From a virus, in IMG/VR virus record IMGVR_UViG_3300025168_000394, positions 1 to 30,916 of that record: 30,916 bases of DNA; one strand, 5' to 3'. Shown one piece after another: positions 13,094 through 18,483 of the stretch. The translations under genes and the position numbers were made by a program. Under the pieces are notes generated by a model that saw only the letters and a program-made list of their open reading frames with translations, ran no database searches and had not been told where the DNA came from. Positions within the stretch are counted from its first letter, which is position 1; every line of letters begins with the position of its first letter.

Positions 13094-13277
13094 AAAATTA
13101 ATTTGCAGACTGTATCTGCACACAGACGAAGATAATAATAATAATGTAGTGGTGATGTATAGTAATTTTGATGATGAAGCTGAGTCAAAACTATTTATTG
13201 AAAATTTTAAGAACGACCATGATGAATATCAAGAAATTGATGAGGGAAATTTAGGGGAGAAGTGGACAATCCATTAG
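13008..13277 (+). CDS. Hypothetical acidic protein
   Basis: An 89-residue protein starting at the ATG at 13008, which has TCAGGAAGA 8-10 bases upstream. A possible upstream extension to 12987 lacks a better site. The N-terminus is basic (MSLKKPKKNLHKTKLSKSSL). The rest is acidic and probably alpha/beta (CRLYLHTDEDNNNNVVVMYS, then EAESKLFIENFKNDHDEYQE). It overlaps the preceding gene by 86 bases. Function unknown. Confidence 0.6.
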   Translation: MSLKKPKKNLHKTKLSKSSLKLSEEILNKKLICRLYLHTDEDNNNNVVVMYSNFDDEAESKLFIENFKNDHDEYQEIDEGNLGEKWTIH

Positions 13278-13304
13278 GCAACCCAAGAATATCGGATTGC
13301 CTAA
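13274..13304. terminator. Hairpin between convergent genes
   Basis: TTAGGCAA (13274-13281) and TTGCCTAA (13297-13304) form a perfect 8-bp stem around the stop of the rightward gene. The loop is 15 bases with a possible CC/GG continuation. It is 18 bases before the end of the leftward ParB-domain gene. There is no long T-run on either side, so termination may be factor-dependent. Confidence 0.4.
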
Positions 13305-13322
13305 AATTATAAGGAGAGAAAA

Positions 13323-14078
13323 CTACTCGAAAAAGTATTTTGCTTTTTTTCTGTTCCTGTAATTATGAACAGTTATAATACTCTTGATGTTTTCTTCTAT
13401 AGTATAAGCATTTTTCCATTGGTGAGGAAACTTTTTATAATTTCCTATGAAGCTATAGATATCAAAACTATCTTCTCTTTTTAGTTTTAATAAGCCTCTT
13501 AGAAAACTTTGCCTATTCCATACGTCTTTATCTATTGATGAGTTTTTCAATAGCATTATTAGACCTGATGCTTGTTCTTCAACATTATCAGGTATAACAA
13601 GATTACCATTTTTAAAATCAAAAGTGCTGGTTCTTGCCTCAGTATTACCAATAGACAAATACATACAAATTTCGATTACTGTAGAATGAGAAACACCTAA
13701 AGAATATATTGATAAATATTTTTTATAGTGTTCTGCGTTTTTAGAGTAAATTGTGTAAGCTTCTGCAATATCTAATGCGTTCCAGTTATTTTGAACTGAA
13801 TTAATATCTCTTACTAAGCTTAACAATTTATGTTTTTCGACATTGAATACCGAATAACGAACTGGTACTTCTAAAGTTTTACAACATTCCAGTCTATGTT
13901 GTCCGTCAATGACCTGTTTATATTGGTCAACGACTATTGGATTGATTAGACCATACGTTTTAATACTGTCTAACATTCTGTTTACTTTGTGAGATCTTAT
14001 GGTTCTGTTACCTTTGAAGAAAATAAATTCTTCGTAGTTTTCAGAAGTATAGATCTGATCTTGTAAATAATGAGTCAT
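13323..14078 (-). CDS. ParB-domain protein
   Basis: A 251-residue protein. Residues ~20-75 form a ParB/Srx-type N-terminal domain (NRTIRSHKVNRMLDSIKTYG, then LINPIVVDQYKQVIDGQHRL), with the conserved DGQHR box at 58-62. The C-terminal ~170 residues are helical and contain VSHSTVIEICMYLSIGN, which may be an HTH. ParB-fold proteins bind or cleave DNA, and many use nucleoside triphosphates. With no ParA partner, a nuclease, transcription or host-takeover role is more likely than partitioning. The ribosome site AGAGGAG lies before ATG, within a hairpin-rich leader. Confidence 0.78.
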   Translation of the reverse strand: MTHYLQDQIYTSENYEEFIFFKGNRTIRSHKVNRMLDSIKTYGLINPIVVDQYKQVIDGQHRLECCKTLEVPVRYSVFNVEKHKLLSLVRDINSVQNNWNALDIAEAYTIYSKNAEHYKKYLSIYSLGVSHSTVIEICMYLSIGNTEARTSTFDFKNGNLVIPDNVEEQASGLIMLLKNSSIDKDVWNRQSFLRGLLKLKREDSFDIYSFIGNYKKFPHQWKNAYTIEENIKSIITVHNYRNRKKAKYFFE

Positions 14079-14092
14079 AGAGACTCCTCTCT

Positions 14093-14131
14093 AGTATCTA
14101 AATGATACTCAACCACCTGTAAAGGTAGTTG
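14093..14131 (-). promoter_or_regulatory. Two adjacent hairpins in the leader of the ParB-domain gene
   Basis: AGTATC/GATACT (14093-14098 and 14104-14109, 5-base loop) directly abuts CAACCACC/GGTAGTTG (14110-14117 and 14124-14131, 6-base loop, one G-U pair). Both lie between the 14140 gene stop and the ParB ribosome site. There is no T-run, so RNA processing, pausing or translational control is more likely than termination. Confidence 0.5.
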
Positions 14132-14139
14132 ACTAGCAT

Positions 14140-14349
14140 TTAATGATGATCTGTATCTGTAAAAGTTACAGTAACTTCTATGTCACCATAAAGTCTATGT
14201 GAGTCCTGAAACTCATCTAGTATTCTGCCAAGACTTTTAAACATTAGACATTGATCTACTTCTATCTTTTGTTGTCGTGGTAAATGCTTATCTTTTTTTC
14301 GATTGTATTCTGTGTCATTAATAATGATAGTATATTTGTCGATATGCAT
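14140..14349 (-). CDS. Hypothetical small protein
   Basis: A 69-residue protein begun at the ATG at 14349, with CGGAGATATC upstream. Longer forms have no ribosome site. The sequence runs MHIDKYTIIINDTEYNRKK, then LPRQQKIEVDQCLMFKSLGR, then ILDEFQDSHRLYGDIEVTVT. It is mixed beta/alpha and ends acidic with two histidines. It lies in the leftward accessory operon behind a terminator hairpin. No family recognised. Confidence 0.6.
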   Translation of the reverse strand: MHIDKYTIIINDTEYNRKKDKHLPRQQKIEVDQCLMFKSLGRILDEFQDSHRLYGDIEVTVTFTDTDHH

Positions 14350-14380
14350 GATATCTCCGATCTTCTTGGTATAAACCAAG

Positions 14381-14451
14381 AAAAAAACCCTTTTTAAGAG
14401 TCATACAGACACTTTTAAGATGTTTGATGAACTCTAAGTCAGGGCTTTTTT
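14381..14451 (-). terminator. Bidirectional terminator-like inverted repeat
   Basis: AAAAAAACCCTTTTTAAGAG at the left end and CTCTAAGTCAGGGCTTTTTT at the right are imperfect inverted repeats (CCCT/AGGG plus a TTAGAGT/ACTCTTAA block). They carry a seven-T and a six-T run at the two outer ends. This sits after the 14458 gene on the minus strand. A second hairpin, CTTGGT/ACCAAG (14365-14380), follows directly. Confidence 0.6.
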
Positions 14452-14457
14452 ATTAGT

Positions 14458-14652
14458 TTATTGATCTAATCTTTGACTTGCTCTTTTATAGATTTCTATT
14501 TGAGATTTTTGTAAGTCAATTCCGTATTTATGTTGGTATTCGTCAACAATAAAATCTTTTGCTTCATCTTCGTCAGCAAAATGTATCTGATCTATTTCAG
14601 GATCAGAATATTTTATTTTGATACCATTAATGATTGCACAATATAAAGTCAT
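14458..14652 (-). CDS. Hypothetical acidic protein
   Basis: A 64-residue product from the ATG at 14652. A TTG at 14658 lies closer to the AAAGGAG site and would add two residues. The sequence is MTLYCAIINGIKIKYSDPEI, then DQIHFADEDEAKDFIVDEYQ, then HKYGIDLQKSQIEIYKRASQ. It is a small alpha/beta, strongly acidic protein. Function unknown. Its size, charge and position suggest a host-interaction protein. Confidence 0.6.
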   Translation of the reverse strand: MTLYCAIINGIKIKYSDPEIDQIHFADEDEAKDFIVDEYQHKYGIDLQKSQIEIYKRASQRLDQ

Positions 14653-14727
14653 TACCAAATATTTCTCCTTTGTGATGTAGGTAGTTTTGACAGAATTTAA
14701 CTGCTTGGCACTACCTGAGCCATGCCT

Positions 14728-14775
14728 GAATATTTAATTAATAAATATTCAAGAAAGCCCATGAACAGGCTTTCT
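14728..14775 (-). repeat. Two consecutive perfect hairpins
   Basis: GAATATTTA/TAAATATTC (14728-14736 and 14742-14750, 5-base loop) is followed by AGAAAGCC/GGCTTTCT (14752-14759 and 14768-14775, 8-base loop). They lie directly after the 14783 gene stop on the minus strand. The second is a plausible weak terminator. The first resembles a hairpin at 15884-15901. Confidence 0.6.
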
Positions 14776-14782
14776 AAAATAT

Positions 14783-15112
14783 TTAAGGGTGTGTTTCTAC
14801 AAGGCGATCTGAGAGATCATCAATCCAAGAAAGATTAGTAGTCCAGTCAGATAGATCCTCGCAACTATGCTCGTCATACTGCTTGATGTATCTGCACCAA
14901 CCTTTTTCATTAAAAACGATATATGCTTCATTGTAAATATCTTCGACAAAATCAACAGTTTCTTTTATCTTGTCGGTATATTTCCAATTATCGTAATCGT
15001 AATAATCATCTTCATTGGGGAATAAATTTTCTCCACCTTGTTGAACTAACCATTTAAGTTTTCTCTTTTTAGCTTCTCGTAAAAGAAGTCTGAGTACGTT
15101 TGCTCTACTCAT
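14783..15112 (-). CDS. Acidic Trp/Tyr-rich hypothetical protein
   Basis: A 109-residue protein. A basic N-terminal helix (MSRANVLRLLLREAKKRKLK) is followed by a very acidic aromatic stretch (FPNEDDYYDYDNWKYTD) and by VEDIYNEAYIVFNEKGWCRY and LSDWTTNLSWIDDLSD. Charge and size are in the range of known anti-defence DNA-mimic proteins, but this is only a resemblance. It overlaps the next gene by 8 bases. No family recognised. Confidence 0.6.
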   Translation of the reverse strand: MSRANVLRLLLREAKKRKLKWLVQQGGENLFPNEDDYYDYDNWKYTDKIKETVDFVEDIYNEAYIVFNEKGWCRYIKQYDEHSCEDLSDWTTNLSWIDDLSDRLVETHP

Positions 15113-15509
15113 CTTTTACTGATACCAAAGTTGGTCTGTCCCTTGATATTCTCCATATTGCGTTAGTGTGGGCATGACAAAAAGAAAGTAAATGCCATAC
15201 TGCAATATCGTATTGCTTCTCTGCGGTCTTACAAAAATTAAAAGTTATGTCCTGACCTTCGTAATCAGGTTCGGTCTGTGCTTCTTTATATAAAATAAAA
15301 GTTTCGTGATCCTGATTATTCTCACGACTACCATTAAAGACAATAGCCTTACTAGGGATAATGTCAGTAGGGGGATTGTAATCGTTAGTCTCGTCAATTA
15401 TTACAGATCCGCCTAAGATATCTTTAATGTAATCGTATTCGTCTAAAACCTTCGACCATTCTTCATCAGTAAAAGATTTTCTTTGATGCCAGTAATTAGT
15501 GTAGCCCAT
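15105..15509 (-). CDS. Conserved phage hypothetical protein
   Basis: A 134-residue protein beginning MGYTNYWHQRKSFTDEEWSK. It continues with SKAIVFNGSRENNQDHETFI, then DITFNFCKTAEKQYDIAVWH, and ends near ISRDRPTL. The MGYTNYWHQ start, F-NG, ETF and FCKTA--YD-AVWHLL pattern is a family I recall from many phages, with no assigned function. It is TAATG-coupled to the membrane micropeptide upstream and has GAAGGAG before ATG. Confidence 0.72.
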   Translation of the reverse strand: MGYTNYWHQRKSFTDEEWSKVLDEYDYIKDILGGSVIIDETNDYNPPTDIIPSKAIVFNGSRENNQDHETFILYKEAQTEPDYEGQDITFNFCKTAEKQYDIAVWHLLSFCHAHTNAIWRISRDRPTLVSVKDE

Positions 15510-15613
15510 TATTTATCTCCTTCGTCTTTGAGTCTCTTATACAATTTATAAGAGACATAAAAAAATACTGTGAGCAAAATGATATCTACTCCGTCTAAGC
15601 CTTGTAATAACAT
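15509..15613 (-). CDS. 34-residue single-helix membrane micropeptide
   Basis: A micro-gene filling the space between two genes, coupled by TAATG at both its start (with the 15613 stop) and its end (with the 15509 ATG). The peptide is MLLQGLDGVDIILLTVFFYV, then SYKLYKRLKDEGDK: one transmembrane helix at ~10-24 and a charged tail. The precise coupling argues for real expression. It is the second such micropeptide in this genome. The sequence differs from the one at 8956-9051. Function unknown. Confidence 0.6.
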   Translation of the reverse strand: MLLQGLDGVDIILLTVFFYVSYKLYKRLKDEGDK

Positions 15614-15864
15614 TAAGCGACTTCCTTCTTAGAATTAAAAGTGTAATCTTTGTCGTCAATGTCAGTTATGAAAATACATCTAGGTAGAAACTTAGTTTCA
15701 AAGATTAAACCAGTAAGCTTTAATCCTTTTTCCATTCTTGAAATCCAATGTTTCTTTTCGTTTTTCTTAATGGAAGTGACTATCTCATCTTGATAAATAG
15801 TAGTCACCAAGTTTAAGTGTGTTGCTGTTTCAATGTCAGCAATTTGTAGTTGTACTTTTTGCAT
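15613..15864 (-). CDS. Hypothetical small protein
   Basis: An 83-residue protein from the ATG at 15864, 7 bases after AAAGGAG. The sequence runs MQKVQLQIADIETATHLNLV, then TTIYQDEIVTSIKKNEKKHW, then TGLIFETKFLPRCIFITDID. It is probably one alpha/beta domain. It follows a pair of hairpins and is coupled to the membrane micropeptide. No family recognised. Confidence 0.6.
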   Translation of the reverse strand: MQKVQLQIADIETATHLNLVTTIYQDEIVTSIKKNEKKHWISRMEKGLKLTGLIFETKFLPRCIFITDIDDKDYTFNSKKEVA

Positions 15865-15883
15865 TATGTTCTCCTTTGTATTT

Positions 15884-15925
15884 GAATATTGATAAATATT
15901 CATGAATACTCAAAGTGAGTATTCA
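15884..15925 (-). repeat. Two consecutive perfect hairpins
   Basis: GAATATT/AATATTC (15884-15890 and 15895-15901, loop GATA) and TGAATACTC/GAGTATTCA (15903-15911 and 15917-15925, loop AAAGT) lie between the 15936 stop and the ribosome site of the 15864 gene. No clear T-run follows. The layout repeats that seen at 14728-14775. Confidence 0.6.
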
Positions 15926-15935
15926 AAAGTATTTA

Positions 15936-16139
15936 TTAAAGTATTTGTATTTGTTCAGGTGATACGCCTTTTAACTTAGTTAAGTGTTTTACAACCTTGC
16001 TCCAAGTTGTGCCAAGATTGGTTTCATAATCTAACCAAACATCTGAGGTATCGTTTTCCCAGACAATTTCGTAATTCCAACCTTCAGCTAATTCACCATA
16101 ACATTCACATGTTCCGTTTTTAGTTTTTATTGTTTCCAT
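15936..16139 (-). CDS. Trp-rich acidic hypothetical protein
   Basis: A 67-residue protein with CAAGGAG upstream of ATG. The sequence runs METIKTKNGTCECYGELAEG, then WNYEIVWENDTSDVWLDYET, then WSKVVKHLTKLKGVSPEQIQ. It holds four tryptophans and a CEC pair, and is likely a small beta-rich domain ending in a helix. It is the first gene of the leftward accessory operon, behind a long folded leader. It could be an early anti-host or anti-defence protein. No family recognised. Confidence 0.62.
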   Translation of the reverse strand: METIKTKNGTCECYGELAEGWNYEIVWENDTSDVWLDYETNLGTTWSKVVKHLTKLKGVSPEQIQIL

Positions 16140-16154
16140 ATTTTTCTCCTTGTA

Positions 16155-16332
16155 TGATTGATAACTGTTTCATGCTTTTGCAATCATCAGGTAAGACTTA
16201 CATCTTACTACAGTTATTGAGTGGGCTTTCCTTGCTAATTATCTAAACTTTGGGAAGTCTGCTCATCACAAACCTAGCAAGGCATATAAGTTCTGTATGT
16301 TTTAAAGTCTGAGGAACTTAGCAAGTTAGACT
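16155..16332 (-). ncRNA. Candidate structured leader RNA of the leftward accessory operon
   Basis: A compact series of perfect pairings. TGATTG (16155)/CAATCA (16181) and ATAACTG (16161)/CAGTTAT (16211) cross in pseudoknot fashion. GTAAGA/TCTTAC (16191/16203) and CCTTGCTA/TAGCAAGG (16230/16275) follow. A two-part hairpin AGTCT..AACTT AGC AAGTTAGACT lies at 16306-16332. The region is noncoding and lies between the third operator and the first gene. It could be a cis-acting leader or a separate small RNA. No known riboswitch recognised. Confidence 0.45.
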
Positions 16333-16381
16333 GTAAGAGTGTATTGATAGGCAAATCTCCTTATTTAATTATTTAAGACAT

Positions 16382-16399
16382 ATTCGCATTATTACGAAC
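16382..16399. promoter_or_regulatory. Operator copy 3 (18-bp palindrome)
   Basis: ATTCGCATTATTACGAAC. Its reverse complement GTTCGTAATAATGCGAAT matches copies 1 and 2 at nearly all positions. It lies upstream of the leftward accessory operon and is also on the way to the rightward structural operon. Which of the two it controls is not clear from promoter-like motifs. Confidence 0.6.
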
Positions 16400-16439
16400 A
16401 AATGCAAACATTTATTAACATATCAGTAAACTTTATTTA

Positions 16440-16863
16440 TTGTGATCCTGTAATTTTCGGGGAAAGAAAGAAAAAGAAAACTATGTGAATTTTAATCAAC
16501 TTACATAGAAAGAATAAGAACTTATATAGAAAGAGATATAGACTAAGACAGTAGCTCCTGTTGTACTGGAACTGCCTCTGCTTTAATTGTGCTGGAAACA
16601 ATGGCATTACCAACAGATACATTCGACACATACAACTTATTATAAAACATTCCGCAAAGGTCTTAAGGCAACTAATTTATAGACAAACCAGCAACGACAA
16701 GAGCAAGAACATACCATATATCTACCACAACATAGCAAAACATAACAAAGACAACAAAGAACACAGAACCAACAAGACGGAACTATATAAAAGAACACCC
16801 CCAAAGCCTCCCACAGGTATATATAGGGAGTGATTACAACACAGAACAAATATCTCTAAAGCC
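16440..16863. other. Noncoding spacer with repeats and unusual A+C-rich segment
   Basis: This stretch between operator copy 3 and the structural operon has no convincing gene. It holds a CTATGT/ACATAG hairpin (16481-16508), ATAGAAAGA repeated near 16506 and 16527, a capsid-start-like fragment (16601-16645), an A+C-rich stretch (~16680-16800) unlike the rest of the window, and a CTCCC/GGGAG hairpin near 16810-16831. An open frame through it (16561-16833) starts at TTG with no ribosome site and is low-complexity. A late promoter would be expected here, but I see no clear one. Confidence 0.5.
16601..16645 (+). pseudogene. Fragment resembling the start of the capsid gene
   Basis: Reads MALPTDTFDTYNLL then stop. 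The real capsid gene at 22695 starts MAQPTNTFDTYDGA, so 9 of the first 11 residues agree, and the DNA matches across about 36 bases with third-position changes. It could be a remnant of a second capsid gene start left by recombination. A short chance match is possible, but the frame-preserving differences make that less likely. Confidence 0.4.
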
Positions 16864-17085
16864 ATGCATGATTTTAAACTAACAAAGAAAGCAGTACCTA
16901 ATGGTCGCTTGTATTCTTCTAACGAAATACTATCATGGACACATGAACAATCTTTTAAAAACAAAAGATGTCTGTACTGTGATGAATTTGGATCTTTCGC
17001 AGTAGTGCCGAAAGACGCATATATGCAATACTATTTTTTATGTGGAGATCATTATTCAAATGAAAACAAAAAAAAAGAAATCTAA
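16864..17085 (+). CDS. Small zinc-finger-like protein
   Basis: A 73-residue protein. Residues C36-LY-C39 and C60-GD-H63 form a probable four-ligand zinc site around FGSFAVVPKDAYMQYYFLC. The N-terminal half is basic (MHDFKLTKKAVPNGRLYSSN). It opens the structural and packaging operon and overlaps the next small gene. A role in packaging or late regulation is possible from position only. The ribosome site is weak. Confidence 0.62.
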   Translation: MHDFKLTKKAVPNGRLYSSNEILSWTHEQSFKNKRCLYCDEFGSFAVVPKDAYMQYYFLCGDHYSNENKKKEI

Positions 17086-17233
17086 GAATATAGTTAATCC
17101 TTTTGCAATATTTGTAAAAGAAATGAACGATAAAACTCCTGTTACTCCCAATTCAGGCAAGGGAATTGTAACAGACGAAACTGTAGCAAGAATACAGGAT
17201 ATATATAAGGGGGAAAAGAAAGGTGACGCATGA
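17060..17233 (+). CDS. Small protein before large terminase
   Basis: A 57-residue product from the ATG at 17060, 11 bases after a GGAG. An in-frame ATG at 17042 would add six residues. The N-terminus is basic (MKTKKKKSKNIVNPFAIFVK). The C-terminus (TDETVARIQDIYKGEKK) is helical. Its TGA overlaps the terminase ATG. It could be a terminase partner, but it has no HTH. Function unknown. Confidence 0.6.
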   Translation: MKTKKKKSKNIVNPFAIFVKEMNDKTPVTPNSGKGIVTDETVARIQDIYKGEKKGDA

Positions 17234-18483
17234 CCACCATTACTATTCCTTATAAGCCTAGAGAATTACAACAACAGATCCATAAGAACTTAGTTAGATT
17301 TAATGTTCTTGTTTGTCATAGACGATTTGGAAAGACAGTCTTGACAGTAAACGAATTGATTAAGAAGTGCCTACAATGTCCATTACCGAGACCTCGTTAT
17401 TATTACATAGCACCTACTTACTCAATGGCAAAAAGAATAGCTTGGGACTACCTTAAATATTATACCTCTGTTTTACCCAATATGGACTACCACGAGACGG
17501 AATTAAGAGCAGAACTACCCAATGGGGGTAGGATTCAATTATTGGGCTGTGAGCGTCCCCAAACGCTAAAAGGACTCTATATAGACGGAGTAGTTTTAGA
17601 CGAGGTAGCCCAAATGCCACCGAAGATGTGGACTGAAGTTATTAGACCTGCTCTATCAGACAGAGAAGGATTTATGATTGCGATTGGTACTCCTCAAGGT
17701 CATAATTCCTTCTTTGATTTATACAATCATGGACTCCATAATGACAAATGGTATGCCACAAAATTTAAAGCAAGTGAGACTAAAGTCGTTAAAGAAGAAG
17801 AATTAGCTGAAGCTAAATCAATGATGCCTCCTGAAATATATGAGTCAGAATATGAATGTAGTTTTGAGAGTTCAGCAATAGGTGCAATCTATTCGCAAGG
17901 ACTAAATAAAGCAGATGATGATGATAGAGTAACTTCTATACCTTATGATGAAACTTTAAAGGTATCTACCTTTTGGGATTTAGGTATGGCTGATAAAACC
18001 GCTATATGGTTCTGTCAACAAAAAGGAACTGCTATACACTTAATAGATTACTTTGAAGATAGTGGTGAATCACTAGAATATTATGCCAGAGTTCTTGACG
18101 ATAAGGGGTATGTATATGATACACATTACTTACCGCATGATGCTAATGTCCGAGAGATAGGAACTGGTAAGTCAAGAGTAGAAATTGCACAAAGTTTAGG
18201 ACTCAGCACAAGCATTGTACCCAAGATGCCTGTAGATGACGGAATTAATGCAGTTAGAATGACACTATCAAGGTGTTGGTTTGACTTTGAGAACACTAAA
18301 GAAGGTTTAGATGCCCTAAGACAGTACAAATGGGCAGTAGATGATAAAGGAATTACAAAAAATAGACCACAACATGACTGGACTTCGCATAGTGCAGACG
18401 CATTTAGATACCTTTGCACAGGATTACAAGAAACGAAAGACTGGTCAACGGAAATTAAGTACCCAAAATTAGGAATAGTATAA
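17230..18483 (+). CDS. terL: Terminase large subunit
   Basis: A 417-residue DNA-packaging motor. The N-terminal ATPase has a Walker A-type motif at 29-36 (CHRRFGKT), Walker B at 121-125 (VVLDE), and the coupling motif GTPQG at 153-157. The C-terminal RNase H-like nuclease has FWDLGMADKTAIW, YLPHDANVREIGTGKSRVE and a terminal HSADAFRY. It cuts concatemeric DNA and pumps it through the portal encoded next. Its probable small partner is at 4095-4523, unusually far away. It starts inside the stop of the preceding small gene (ATGA). Confidence 0.93.
   Translation: MTTITIPYKPRELQQQIHKNLVRFNVLVCHRRFGKTVLTVNELIKKCLQCPLPRPRYYYIAPTYSMAKRIAWDYLKYYTSVLPNMDYHETELRAELPNGGRIQLLGCERPQTLKGLYIDGVVLDEVAQMPPKMWTEVIRPALSDREGFMIAIGTPQGHNSFFDLYNHGLHNDKWYATKFKASETKVVKEEELAEAKSMMPPEIYESEYECSFESSAIGAIYSQGLNKADDDDRVTSIPYDETLKVSTFWDLGMADKTAIWFCQQKGTAIHLIDYFEDSGESLEYYARVLDDKGYVYDTHYLPHDANVREIGTGKSRVEIAQSLGLSTSIVPKMPVDDGINAVRMTLSRCWFDFENTKEGLDALRQYKWAVDDKGITKNRPQHDWTSHSADAFRYLCTGLQETKDWSTEIKYPKLGIV

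Noticed and set aside
14140-14450. Alternative leftward micro-gene starting in the terminator-like repeat
   Set aside because: A 28-codon frame exists but has no ribosome site and runs through the hairpin and the start of a better-supported gene.
16140-16400. tRNA gene or tRNA-derived attachment site
   Set aside because: The hairpins do not make a cloverleaf, there is no T-loop motif, and no integrase is present.
16437-16964. Several open frames on both strands in the spacer before the structural operon
   Set aside because: Low-complexity composition, poor start codons, no ribosome sites and mutual overlap. The rightward 16561-16833 frame is the best of them but is still not convincing.
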